Shown piece by piece: positions 16,201-25,272 of a stretch of 64,000 bases of DNA. A model generated the notes under the pieces. It worked only from the letters and a program-made list of their open reading frames with translations, did no database searches and had not been told where the DNA came from. Numbering within the stretch: position 1 is the stretch's first letter; every line of letters starts with the position of its first letter. Origin of the DNA: an uncultured Prevotellaceae bacterium (GTDB taxonomy: Bacteria > Bacteroidota > Bacteroidia > Bacteroidales > Bacteroidaceae); NCBI GenBank assembly GCA_946410305.1, contig CAMJZV010000012.1, forward strand, positions 25,926-89,925. Reading direction: 5' to 3'. A program made the translations under genes and the position numbers.

Positions 16201-19200
16201 ATGAATTGTAATAACTGTGGAAGAGAAAACAGACCTGAGGCCAGCTTCTGCCGCTTTTGCGGAGAACCGCTGGTACAGGAGTCTACCCAGAAGGGACTGA
16301 TAGGCAAAGCCTCTATCACGAGCCTTCTTGACGACCTCGACAACAAACTTCAGGTGGCCAAGATAGTTGCCCAAGGTGGCACACGCATCGGTCTGGACTG
16401 TCTGATTCTTGGCGACTCAGGCACGGGAAAGAACTTTATCGCTAACCTCATCGCATCGAAGATGCTGGCCAGCGGCGTAGTGAAAAAGCCTGCTACCAAG
16501 GTCGACGCTGCCGACTGGGACGAGTTTGCCAATGACTTCGACAAGAAGATTGCCGGACTGAAGGACGGCATCCTGCTCATCACCAATGCGCAGAAACTGT
16601 TGCCCACCTCAAAAGCCTCTGACGTGAACCAGCTTGATAAACTGTTTACACGTATGCGCAACACCGAGGGAGCACCTATCGTCATCATGTGTGGTCTGCA
16701 CAACGACCTGGCAGAATTCCTAGAGAACAACAAGGACGTACACCGCCTCTTTGAGTTCGACTTCATACTGCCCGCTTTCGGACTTAACGACCTGACGGAG
16801 CTAACGCTACAGCTGCTGAAGGATAAGTACAAGGCAGAGGTGGCTGACGACCTGTCTGCCAAACTCAAGGCCCACTTTGGCTGGTATATGCGCCAGACGG
16901 ACATCGGCCACACCAATGGTCACCTGTCGGAGAAGGTGGCAGAGAGTCTTTACGTGAAGGCCACCCTCCGCGGCAGCAAGACTGTCGAGGCTCAGGATGT
17001 AGATACGTCAGAATGCTTTATTCCCAAGAACGAGGACCAGATACTTGCAGAGCTCGACAACTATGTGGGTCTGCAGAGTGTGAAGGACGAGATTCGTGCC
17101 ATCATCCGCAACGTCAAGGTTAAGAAGGAAAACGGCGTGAAGGACAAGCTCTTGAAAGACCACTACCTCTTCACAGGTAACCCTGGCACGGGTAAGACCA
17201 CCTTCGCCCGCAAGTTCGGCGAAGTGCTTAATGCTATCGGTGCCCTGCCTACTGGACAGTTCGTCGAGGTGTCTGCAAAAGATTTCATCGGCCAGTTCAT
17301 CGGTGACAGCGAGGCGAATGTGAAGAAATACGTCGACAAAGCCATGGGTGGCGTGCTATTTATCGACGAGGCCTACGCATTGAACCAGTCGACTGGTGGC
17401 TATGGCATGGATGCCGTCAACACGCTGCTGACGCTTTTAGAGAACCGTAAGGGAGACTTTGTCTGCGTCATGGCAGGCTATACCAAGGAGATGGGCGAAT
17501 TCGTCCGCATGAACCCCGGTATTCCGTCGCGCTGCAACGTCACCATAGAATTCCCTGACTACACAGCCCGCGAGTTGGAGACACTGTTCCGTAACATGAT
17601 GGTGCGCAACAATGAGAACACGGAGTTTACCCTCGATGCCAAGGCAGAAGAAATGCTGCCCAAGGTCTTCGACAAGATGTACCTCAAGCGTAGCGATACC
17701 TTCGGCAATGCCCGTGAGGTGCGTAACCTCTTCGACTTAGCAGTGAAACGTCACCGTCTGCGCAATGCCACAGACGACGTGTTGACCTACGCTGACATCG
17801 TTGGCGAAGATGCTACTGAGGAGATTTCTGTCGATGACATCATGAAGGAGTTCGACGGCTTCGTAGGCATGCAGAGCGTGAAGGATGCCATCCGTCGCAT
17901 CGCCAAGGAGATAGCCGTTCAGAAACAGCTCATTGAGATGGGTGAGGCTGCCGAGGGTCTCACCAAGTACAACTTCATCCTGACTGGTAATCCCGGAACA
18001 GGTAAGAGTACCGTGGCACGCATCTTCGGTAAGGTGTTCAAAGCACTGGGTGTGACAGCTACCGATCGCGTGACGGAGAAGGTGCCCAAGGACATCATCG
18101 GACAGTATGTCAACGAGTCCGACAAGAATATGGATGCTGCCATCAACGAGGCCATGGGTGGTGTACTGTTCCTTGACGAGGCGTACGACCTGGAGCCGAT
18201 GGATGCTGCAGGCCAGAGCACATCGTCGGAAGGTAAGAAGGCAGTGCAGTTGCTGATGACTCGTATGGAGAACGAGGCTGGTAAGTTTGTGGTCATCTGT
18301 GCCGGCTATCCCAAGGAGATGGCTACCTTCATGAACTCCAACCCTGGACTGAAGCGTCGCTTCTCGCATACCATTCATATCGAGGACTATACGGCTGACG
18401 AGCTGCTGGAAATTTATGAGCGTGCCGCCAAGGCCAAGAAGTACAACTTCTCGCTGGCTGACGACGCGGTACGCATGAAGGCGCTGAACATGTTCCGCAA
18501 CATGATAGCCATGAAGGACGATAAGTTCGGTAATGCCGGTGAGGCCATGAAGAAGGTCGCCGAGACGAAGACGAACATCAACAACCGACTGATGAGCATC
18601 CCACCCGACCAGTGGACACCAGAGGTGCTACACACTGCGCTGGCTGAGGATATCCCTTACGAGGAACCCGCCAAGGTGGCTATCGAGGACTGTCTGGCAG
18701 AGTTGAATGCGCTGATTGGTCTGGGTGGCGTGAAGGATGCGCTGACCAAGCTGGCACATACCATCAACAACGAGATAGAGAGTGCCAAGCAGGAGAACCG
18801 TCGCCCAGAGATACCGCTGGGTCACTACCTCTTCCTGGGTAACCCTGGTACGGGAAAGACCACCGTCGCCCGTCTGATGGGTAAGATCCTCTACTCGATG
18901 GGCGCCCTGCCTACGCCAAATGTGGTAGAGGTCGGCAAGTCAAACCTCGTAGGCAGATATGTCGGTGATACCGAGGCTATCACCTCACACGTCATCGACA
19001 CCGCCATGGGTGGCATCCTGTTTATCGACGAGGCCTACCAGTTGGCATCCGACCAATTTGGCCGTAACGCCCTGGAGGTACTTGTCGCCCGACTGGAGAA
19101 CGACCGCGGCAAGTTTGTCTGCATTGCGGCTGGCTATACCTACGAGATGGAGGCCTTCATCTCTGAGAACAGCGGCTTTGAGTCACGCTTCCCACAGCGT

Positions 19201-19482
19201 AACCGCATCACCTTCGAGGACTACAATCCCGACGAGCTGTTCCAGATCTTCATGATTCATGCCAACAAGGGTGGCTACATGCTTGAACCGATGGCAGAGA
19301 ATGCCGTACGCGGCAAACTCACCATGCTCTACAATAACCGCGGACGCTCGTTCGGCAACGGACGCGATGCCCGTAACCTGTTTGACGAGGTGAAGAGCAA
19401 CCTTGCCGCACGCCTGGCAGAAGAAGGCGGAACCCATACCCCAGAGGAACGTAAAACAATAAAGATGGAGGATGTATTATGA
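16201..19482 (+). CDS. Multi-AAA+ ATPase (CbbX/SpoVK/EccA-like) with N-terminal zinc ribbon
   Basis: The protein has 1093 residues and no signal peptide or membrane segment. An N-terminal zinc ribbon (Cys3, Cys6, Cys17, Cys20) is followed by four AAA-type modules. The first (about 45-290) has a Walker A (GDSGTGKN, 71-78), but its Walker B position reads ILLITNAQ without the DE pair, so it is probably inactive. The other three are intact CbbX-type domains with GNPGTGK[TS] near 326, 596 and 880, Walker B VLFIDEAYAL, VLFLDEAYDL and ILFIDEAYQL, and lid segments with FGN-A/G-REVR-like motifs. The nearest known architectures are CbbX (Rubisco activase) and EccA of type VII secretion, which use ATP to remodel protein complexes. 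It follows the kinase by 9 bp and overlaps the FHA gene by 4 bp. The substrate is unknown. Confidence 0.85.
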   Translation: MNCNNCGRENRPEASFCRFCGEPLVQESTQKGLIGKASITSLLDDLDNKLQVAKIVAQGGTRIGLDCLILGDSGTGKNFIANLIASKMLASGVVKKPATKVDAADWDEFANDFDKKIAGLKDGILLITNAQKLLPTSKASDVNQLDKLFTRMRNTEGAPIVIMCGLHNDLAEFLENNKDVHRLFEFDFILPAFGLNDLTELTLQLLKDKYKAEVADDLSAKLKAHFGWYMRQTDIGHTNGHLSEKVAESLYVKATLRGSKTVEAQDVDTSECFIPKNEDQILAELDNYVGLQSVKDEIRAIIRNVKVKKENGVKDKLLKDHYLFTGNPGTGKTTFARKFGEVLNAIGALPTGQFVEVSAKDFIGQFIGDSEANVKKYVDKAMGGVLFIDEAYALNQSTGGYGMDAVNTLLTLLENRKGDFVCVMAGYTKEMGEFVRMNPGIPSRCNVTIEFPDYTARELETLFRNMMVRNNENTEFTLDAKAEEMLPKVFDKMYLKRSDTFGNAREVRNLFDLAVKRHRLRNATDDVLTYADIVGEDATEEISVDDIMKEFDGFVGMQSVKDAIRRIAKEIAVQKQLIEMGEAAEGLTKYNFILTGNPGTGKSTVARIFGKVFKALGVTATDRVTEKVPKDIIGQYVNESDKNMDAAINEAMGGVLFLDEAYDLEPMDAAGQSTSSEGKKAVQLLMTRMENEAGKFVVICAGYPKEMATFMNSNPGLKRRFSHTIHIEDYTADELLEIYERAAKAKKYNFSLADDAVRMKALNMFRNMIAMKDDKFGNAGEAMKKVAETKTNINNRLMSIPPDQWTPEVLHTALAEDIPYEEPAKVAIEDCLAELNALIGLGGVKDALTKLAHTINNEIESAKQENRRPEIPLGHYLFLGNPGTGKTTVARLMGKILYSMGALPTPNVVEVGKSNLVGRYVGDTEAITSHVIDTAMGGILFIDEAYQLASDQFGRNALEVLVARLENDRGKFVCIAAGYTYEMEAFISENSGFESRFPQRNRITFEDYNPDELFQIFMIHANKGGYMLEPMAENAVRGKLTMLYNNRGRSFGNGRDARNLFDEVKSNLAARLAEEGGTHTPEERKTIKMEDVL

Positions 19483-20066
19483 TACAGTGTCCGGAATGTA
19501 GAGAGATGATTCTCGATGATAGTGCTTTCTGCGACAAGTGCGGAAAGGAACTGAAATGGTGCCCTGAATGCAAACGTCCCAAACGTGGCACAGAGTGTCC
19601 CGTATGCGGCAACGACCTGATACCAGGACGCAAATACCTGGCCATGATAGAGAGCGGACAGACACCGTCTGCTCAGCCACAAAAGCCACAGAGCACCGAA
19701 CCTGTCCAACAGCCCACCGCGGCTCCACAGCAGGCACAAAGCCAACAGGTTCAACAGCCACAGCGCACCGCAGTGGCCGCTGCTGTTACCGCTCCTACGG
19801 CACTCGTGGGTAATGGCTGGCGCCTACAGCTACAAGAGGGTGCCTTCGGTCGTATTGGTGGCATGTGGCCTGAGCTGGGCACCTGCACCTATGTCTCCAG
19901 CAACCATGGAGTAATAGGTCGGACGGCTAGCGGATGGACCATTACCGACAACGGTACCACCAACGGAACATACGTCAACGGCGCACGCTTAGCATCAGGC
20001 ACACCTGTCGCCATTGCCAAAGGCAACAGTGTAAGAATAGCAACCCTTGAATTTACCGTAGAATGA
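19479..20066 (+). CDS. Zinc-ribbon/FHA-domain phosphothreonine-binding protein
   Basis: The protein has 195 residues. A double zinc ribbon occupies residues 1-45 (CPEC, CDKCG, CPEC, CPVCG). A Pro/Gln-rich linker (about 60-105) contains PQRTAVA at 94-100, nearly the unit repeated in the kinase. A C-terminal FHA domain (about 108-195) keeps the phospho-peptide residues: Gly124-Arg125, Ser140/Ser141-Asn142-His143, and the loop around Asn162-Gly163-Thr164 (TTNGTYVNG). FHA domains bind phosphothreonine, so the likely partner is a Thr-phosphorylated protein, possibly the kinase's own repeat tail. The start overlaps the stop of the AAA gene (ATGA, 19479-19482) and its end overlaps the phosphatase gene, so synthesis is coupled. 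Confidence 0.88.
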   Translation: MIQCPECREMILDDSAFCDKCGKELKWCPECKRPKRGTECPVCGNDLIPGRKYLAMIESGQTPSAQPQKPQSTEPVQQPTAAPQQAQSQQVQQPQRTAVAAAVTAPTALVGNGWRLQLQEGAFGRIGGMWPELGTCTYVSSNHGVIGRTASGWTITDNGTTNGTYVNGARLASGTPVAIAKGNSVRIATLEFTVE

Positions 20067-20797
20067 AAGTCGAAATTGATGCTCTGTGCCACAAGGGACT
20101 TGTGCGCGACAATAACGAGGATGCACTGTCGATAGGTGGCCTCATCCTCCGCGACAAGGTGGCAAACGTTACCGTCGATACGCCTGAGGAAGGTTTCTTC
20201 TATCTGTTGGTGGCCGACGGCATGGGTGGCCATGAAGATGGCGAAGAGGCCAGCGAGTTCACACTCAACGAACTCAAAGAGAAGTTTAACGACCACAAGA
20301 TTGGTGCCGACAGTTTTGAAGACGACATCCGCAAGATTGTCAACACCACTTCTATTAAGCTCAACCTCATGGCGGCAGAAAAAGGACAGCAGCTACCCAT
20401 GGGCTGCACGCTGACAGGCGTCGTATGGCACTATGGCCACCTATGGCTTATCAATGCCGGCGACAGCCGAACCTATCGCTTTCGCAATGGCATGCTGCGC
20501 CAGCTGACCACCGACGAGACAGAGCGCGGCATTACGGGTGACCCCAATGCCGAGAAATTCCTGCTCAACTGCATTGGTGGCGGTCAGGATGGCCGTCTTG
20601 CCATCGATGACTTGGATGATAAGGTATTACAGGAAGACACGCTGCTCATCTGCTCCGACGGCCTCACCGACATGGTCACTGACGAACAGCTGGAGGAAGC
20701 CCTCACTGAGGGCGCCACTGCTGCTGACCTCTACCGACTGGCCTGCGAAGGCGGTGGTGTCGACAACGTCTCCGTCATCCTTGCCCGAATCAAGTAA
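20063..20797 (+). CDS. PP2C-family Ser/Thr protein phosphatase
   Basis: This 244-residue cytoplasmic protein has the complete PP2C motif set: RDNNEDA (15-21), VADGMGGHEDGE with metal-binding Asp52, INAGDSRTYR, LICSDGLTDMVTDEQ with Asp199, and VDNVSVI with Asp234. The length matches stand-alone bacterial PP2C enzymes such as PstP or Stp catalytic domains. It should remove phosphate from Ser/Thr using Mn2+ or Mg2+, and its obvious counterpart is the kinase three genes upstream. The start overlaps the FHA gene stop by 4 bp, and the terminator at 20819-20853 ends the operon. Confidence 0.93.
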   Translation: MKVEIDALCHKGLVRDNNEDALSIGGLILRDKVANVTVDTPEEGFFYLLVADGMGGHEDGEEASEFTLNELKEKFNDHKIGADSFEDDIRKIVNTTSIKLNLMAAEKGQQLPMGCTLTGVVWHYGHLWLINAGDSRTYRFRNGMLRQLTTDETERGITGDPNAEKFLLNCIGGGQDGRLAIDDLDDKVLQEDTLLICSDGLTDMVTDEQLEEALTEGATAADLYRLACEGGGVDNVSVILARIK

Positions 20798-20818
20798 ACA
20801 CATTACACGGTCTAAACA

Positions 20819-20853
20819 AATCTCCCCAGAAGCACCACGCTCCTGGGGAGATT
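20819..20853. terminator. Bidirectional hairpin terminator between convergent operons
   Basis: An 11-bp perfect stem pairs 20819-20829 with 20843-20853 (AATCTCCCCAG / CTGGGGAGATT). After one mismatch an inner 3-bp stem (20831-20833 / 20839-20841) closes a small loop. It lies between the phosphatase stop (20797, plus) and the stop of the InlB-repeat protein (20881, minus), so it can serve both strands. The T-tract is weak on the plus side. Confidence 0.7.
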
Positions 20854-20880
20854 CTATTTACGGAAGACTATTCTCTTCAA

Positions 20881-22908
20881 TTACTTCACGACAATCTTCT
20901 TGCCATTGATGACATAGATGCCACGCTTCAGCTGAAGCACCTCACCGACTGTCATGTCACGACCAACCAAGGTACCACCAACAGTATAGACATTCACCGC
21001 CTTGCTGTCGCGGAAGAGAGCCTTAATGCTAGACGTCTCAGTCCACTTAGCCTTCAGCGTAGCACCATTCAGAGGCATTGTCTCCGGGAACTCAGGATCC
21101 CAACCAGCAAAGTCGTAGCCCTCCTTGGTCGGATCAGCAGGCTTAGTCAGTGTAGACCCATAGGCAGCAGTGATTGAAGCTACCTCAGAACCGCCATCAG
21201 TATCAAATGTGATGGTGTACTGCTTTGGTGTCCAAGTAGCCTTCAACGTAGCACCATTCAAAGGCATCGTCTCCGGGAACTCAGAATCCCAACCAGCAAA
21301 GTCGTAGCCCTCCTTGGTCGGATCGGCTGGTTTAGTCAGTGTGGACCCGTAGGCAGCAGTGATTGAAGCTACCTCAGAACCGCCATCAGTGTCGAACGTA
21401 ATAGTGTACTGCTTTGCTGTCCAAGTAGCCTTCAGCGTAGCACCATTCAGAGGCATTGTCTCCGGGAACTCAGGATCCCAACCTGCAAAGTCGTAGCCCT
21501 CCTTGGTCGGATCGGCTGGTTTAGTCAGTGTGGACCCGTAGGCAGCAGTGATTGAAGCTACCTCAGAACCGCCATCAGTGTCGAACGTAATAGTGTACTG
21601 CTTTGCTGTCCAAGTAGCCTTCAGCGTAGCACCATTCAGAGGCATTGTCTCCGGGAACTCAGGATCCCAACCTGCAAAGTCGTAGCCCTCCTTGGTCGGA
21701 TCAGCTGGCTTAGTCAGTGTGGACTCGTAGGCTGCGGTAATCGAAGCTACCTCAGAACCGCCATCAGTGTCGAACGTAATAGTGTACTGCTTTGCTGTCC
21801 AAGTAGCCTTCAGCGTAGCACCATTCAGAGGCATTGTCTCCGGGAACTCAGGATCCCAACCTGCAAAGTCGTAGCCCTCCTTGGTCGGATCAGCTGGCTT
21901 AGTCAGTGTGGACTCGTAGGCTGCGGTAATCGAAGCTACCTCAGAACCACCATCCGTGTCGAACGTAATGGTATACTGGTTGATAGTCCACTGAGCAGTG
22001 AATTTCAAATTACCCGTTGTTCCAGTAGCGATAGTCGCCTTAGTAGAAGGTGTCTCTTCACCATCCTTCAGCCAACCAGCAAAGGTATAGCCCGTTTTTG
22101 TCGGATTCTTCAGCTCGATAGCCTCGCTTTCAATGGTGTACTCTCCTGGGTTCGTATCACCCTCAGCCAATTGACCGCCATCAAGCTCGTAGGAGATAGT
22201 AAATGTGGTTGCCTGGAAATTGGCTGTCAGAGACACATCTTCAGTAACCGTAAATGTATACGGATTTGCCTTTGATACCTCTTCTTCACCAGAAGTCCAG
22301 TTCACAAACTCATAACCAGTAGTTGGTATTGCTGTCACAGTGGCCTCAGCACCAGAATCGTAAGAGCCTGCACCTGTGACTGTACCCTTGGCCTCATCGG
22401 CAGAAGATGCATTTACCGTCAACTCTTGGTAAATCGTAATTTTGGAAGTGATGTCACCTATAACATGCAAACCTTCAGCATCAGAATAGCGAACAGTACC
22501 CAATTTCATTTCTCTATCTCCAAGAGTAGCATTAGCATCTACTTGGAGAAGAAGATAGAACGCTACCCCTTCTCCAACCTCAAACGGTTCGTCATCCAAA
22601 TTAGCAACCAATGTCTTATAAGAACCGTCTTCTTGTAATTCCGGCTTAGAAAAATTCCAACCATCATCATTGCTTAATCGATCGGTCACTTTAACCATCT
22701 TGCCCTTTGATGTTCCTTGGAATGAGATTCCCTCAGGTAAATAGATACGTAGTTCAAAGCCTTTAAACTGGGCATCATTGTCTATATTGACTGCTAACTG
22801 AACTGTCTCTCCAGCCTTAAGTCTAATATCTGGCATAGAGAATTCTACACCTGCTTTAGCGGTATGTGCTAAAACAAATAGCACTAATAGTGATAATAAT
22901 TTTTTCAT
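20881..22908 (-). CDS. Secreted Listeria-Bacteroides (InlB B-) repeat protein with cohesin-like domain and sorting tail
   Basis: The protein has 675 residues. A signal peptide (about 1-20, ends HTAKA) precedes a cohesin-like domain (about 20-165; LKAGETVQLAVNIDND, FELRIYLPEGISFQG). Then comes a divergent InlB-type repeat (GTVTGAGSYDSGAEATVTAIPTTGY...FVNWTSG), one Flg_new repeat (ISYELDGGQL...GYTFAGWLKDG), and five nearly identical 63-residue repeats carrying YTITFDTDGG and GYDFAGWDPEFPE. A C-terminal Prevotella-type sorting tail (LQLKRGIYVINGKKIVVK) suggests type IX secretion and surface attachment. It is the last gene of the 40141-20881 operon, 16 bp after its neighbour. The role is probably adhesive or structural, inferred from the modules; no enzyme motif was seen. 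Confidence 0.82.
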   Translation of the reverse strand: MKKLLSLLVLFVLAHTAKAGVEFSMPDIRLKAGETVQLAVNIDNDAQFKGFELRIYLPEGISFQGTSKGKMVKVTDRLSNDDGWNFSKPELQEDGSYKTLVANLDDEPFEVGEGVAFYLLLQVDANATLGDREMKLGTVRYSDAEGLHVIGDITSKITIYQELTVNASSADEAKGTVTGAGSYDSGAEATVTAIPTTGYEFVNWTSGEEEVSKANPYTFTVTEDVSLTANFQATTFTISYELDGGQLAEGDTNPGEYTIESEAIELKNPTKTGYTFAGWLKDGEETPSTKATIATGTTGNLKFTAQWTINQYTITFDTDGGSEVASITAAYESTLTKPADPTKEGYDFAGWDPEFPETMPLNGATLKATWTAKQYTITFDTDGGSEVASITAAYESTLTKPADPTKEGYDFAGWDPEFPETMPLNGATLKATWTAKQYTITFDTDGGSEVASITAAYGSTLTKPADPTKEGYDFAGWDPEFPETMPLNGATLKATWTAKQYTITFDTDGGSEVASITAAYGSTLTKPADPTKEGYDFAGWDSEFPETMPLNGATLKATWTPKQYTITFDTDGGSEVASITAAYGSTLTKPADPTKEGYDFAGWDPEFPETMPLNGATLKAKWTETSSIKALFRDSKAVNVYTVGGTLVGRDMTVGEVLQLKRGIYVINGKKIVVK
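21035..21979 (-). repeat. 189-bp tandem coding repeat, five copies
   Basis: Five in-frame copies of a 63-codon unit (189 bp) encode the Flg_new repeats of the 675-residue protein. The phrase GYDFAGW recurs every 189 bp, at about 21115, 21304, 21493, 21682 and 21871. Copies are nearly identical in DNA, including silent positions, which indicates recent expansion or homogenisation. Confidence 0.92.
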
Positions 22909-22924
22909 AGTACTTATTTAACAA

Positions 22925-25258
22925 TTACAATTTTATTTTACCCAAAGCCATACCAATGATTGTAGTAACATCATTGATAGTTATCTCACCATCACCATCA
23001 ACGTCTGCAGCAACACTATTAAATATTGCCGCAGGACGTCCCAATGCTGCAGATATCGTCATTGTTACATCGTTAATGGTAATTTCGCCATCACCATCTA
23101 CATCACCCAACATGACTGCAGGCTTTTCAGTCCACGTAGCAGTATACATAAGATTACTGGTTTTACTACCTTGTTTGATGGTCACAGTCATTGTAGCTTC
23201 CGTCAGGTCTTCACCTATCCAGCCAGCAAACTCGTAACCGTCACGTGTCGGGTTGACCAAATCGAAGTCCGGAGTCTCGATAGTATAGGTTGTAGGATAG
23301 TCTCCTGTTAGAGTACCACCTACCAGACTATACTCAATCTTATACTCTATGACTTCCCACTTGGCGGTAAATGTCTTGTTCTCGGCAGGAACGGTTGCTG
23401 GAACCTCACTATCCCAGCCCGTGAGGTTGTAACCCTTCCGGGTCGGCACGGGAACAACCAGCTCAGTGCCATAGTTCTGCGTCATCACAACATCGTCATC
23501 ACCATTTCCAAGTTTGAACGTTATTGTGTACTGATTGACGGCCCATGTAGCTGTGTAAGTGCGATCACCCGTACTATACTGAGCAATAGTTACCTCATCA
23601 GAAGTTCCTTCAATACCCGAACCTGTCCAACCTGCGAAGGTGTAACCTTCCTTAGTCGGGTTATTCAGCGTGATAGCTTTGCTCTCATAGTTGTACTCGG
23701 TAGGATTGGGCGTTTCCACAGAGCCACCATCTAAATTATAGGTGATGGTATAGATAACCAACTCCCATTTGGCAGTAAACACCAAGTCCTTAGCAGGCAT
23801 TGACGTAGGAATAGAATTATCCCAACCTAAGAATTTATAGCCTGTACGGATTGGATCAACGGGAACCGTCAGCGAAGTACCATAGTCCTGTGGCTGAACA
23901 ACGTCAGGCTGTCCATTGCCGAGGACAAACGTTATTTGATACTGATTGACGATCCAATGAGCGGTGTAACTGTGGTTACCCGTAGCACCCTTCGTTATCG
24001 TCACAGTCTTCTGGGGTACTTCTTCATTTAAATCTGTCCAGCCTTCAAAAGTATAGCCCTCACGTACTGGATTCACCAGCGTAAAGGTTGGGGTTTCTAC
24101 ATTGTAAGCTGCGGGGTTACTCTCGCCTTCAGGAAGTGCTCCACCATCCAGATCATAAGCGATGGTGTAAGCTTCACCTGCCATCCACGTAGCGGTGTAA
24201 GAACGATTACCTGTAGTTCCTTTGGCTATAGTCACCGTAGCATTGGCTACCGTAATACCTGTACCTTCCCAACCAGCAAAGGTATAACCCGTCTTAGTCG
24301 GGTTCTTCAGTGTGAAGGTCTCGGTATTAACGGTGTACTCTAGTGGGTTCGTATCACCCTGTGCCAATTGACCGCCATCAAGATTATAGCTAATAGTATA
24401 AACATCCTCCTGCCACTGAGCAGTGTAATTGCGGTCACCTGTACTACCCTTTTCAATCGTCACTTTCGGAGTTCCATCAGAGATGCCCGTACCTGACCAA
24501 CCCAAGAAGGTATAGCCCCTACGTACTGGATTATTCAATGTAACATCATCATCCTCTATGGTGTAGCTATCAGGATTGCTGGCACCATCAGCCAATTCAC
24601 CACCACCGAGTCCATAAGTAATAGAATAGGTGACTGGAGTAAATTCGGCTGAGAGAGTTATGTTTCCATTCATGGTAATCGTGCGCGGATTGTCAGTAGA
24701 CTCATCCGACCACGCTGCGAACTCATAACCTGTAACAGGGTTGGCCTTCACAGTGACTTGAGTACCACGGTAGTAGGAACCAACTTCAGCACCCGTAACA
24801 GAGCCCTTTGACGCGTCTGCTGTCACTGTCAGCTGAAAGACACTGATGTTCAAAGCCTTCGGAGTAGACGGTTTGCCCACTGCCTCATCGCTCTGAAATG
24901 CGATGTTGGCTTCTGCATCAATAGGCACCTCCTGATTAGCATCCTTTACATAAACCTTGAACGACACCGTCTCACCGCTCGCTGCATTGCTACGCACACG
25001 CAGATAGCCGTAATGGATGGACTGCTCCGTTAGAATCTCACCGACGCCACGACACTCGTCACCAACAAACGCTGCCAACTCGTAGTTGCTTAAATCAGCA
25101 AACGAAATATCAGCACCGTTTTTCTGCAACTGGTAATATACCGCCATGTCGTGCTGAAAGGCATCGATATCACATGTCCAGTGTGACTGGGCACTGAGGG
25201 CCGAAGCCCACAGTGCCAGCACAACGCTGAACATAAATCTTACATGTTTTGATTTCAT
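22925..25258 (-). CDS. Secreted InlB-repeat protein with C-terminal dockerin
   Basis: The protein has 777 residues. The signal peptide ends SALSAQ. The N-terminal domain (about 25-150; WTCDIDAFQHDMAVYYQL, AAFVGDECRGVGEI) resembles a segment found before the sorting domain of the 2117-residue neighbour (VAAFAGDECRGVGQW). A divergent InlB-type repeat follows, then about eight Flg_new repeats with 'Y-[TQ]-I-x-[YF]-x-L-x-[GN]-G...G-Y-x-[FL]-x-G-W', more diverged from each other than in the 675-residue protein. The C-terminus (about 712-777) is a type I dockerin-like pair of Ca-binding loops (GDVDGDGEITINDVTMTI, ADVDGDGEITINDVTTII) and there is no extra sorting tail. A dockerin suggests docking to a cohesin; cohesin-like domains are encoded in the same operon. 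Confidence 0.82.
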   Translation of the reverse strand: MKSKHVRFMFSVVLALWASALSAQSHWTCDIDAFQHDMAVYYQLQKNGADISFADLSNYELAAFVGDECRGVGEILTEQSIHYGYLRVRSNAASGETVSFKVYVKDANQEVPIDAEANIAFQSDEAVGKPSTPKALNISVFQLTVTADASKGSVTGAEVGSYYRGTQVTVKANPVTGYEFAAWSDESTDNPRTITMNGNITLSAEFTPVTYSITYGLGGGELADGASNPDSYTIEDDDVTLNNPVRRGYTFLGWSGTGISDGTPKVTIEKGSTGDRNYTAQWQEDVYTISYNLDGGQLAQGDTNPLEYTVNTETFTLKNPTKTGYTFAGWEGTGITVANATVTIAKGTTGNRSYTATWMAGEAYTIAYDLDGGALPEGESNPAAYNVETPTFTLVNPVREGYTFEGWTDLNEEVPQKTVTITKGATGNHSYTAHWIVNQYQITFVLGNGQPDVVQPQDYGTSLTVPVDPIRTGYKFLGWDNSIPTSMPAKDLVFTAKWELVIYTITYNLDGGSVETPNPTEYNYESKAITLNNPTKEGYTFAGWTGSGIEGTSDEVTIAQYSTGDRTYTATWAVNQYTITFKLGNGDDDVVMTQNYGTELVVPVPTRKGYNLTGWDSEVPATVPAENKTFTAKWEVIEYKIEYSLVGGTLTGDYPTTYTIETPDFDLVNPTRDGYEFAGWIGEDLTEATMTVTIKQGSKTSNLMYTATWTEKPAVMLGDVDGDGEITINDVTMTISAALGRPAAIFNSVAADVDGDGEITINDVTTIIGMALGKIKL

Positions 25259-25272
25259 AGTATTACTACAGT

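Noticed and set aside
11740..20797. Type VI or type VII secretion locus
   Set aside because: Kinase, FHA, PP2C and EccA-like ATPase recall these, but no Tss, Ess or Ecc membrane or substrate genes are nearby.
11740..20797. TerY-type kinase-phosphatase triad
   Set aside because: That module needs a von Willebrand A-domain protein; none was seen.
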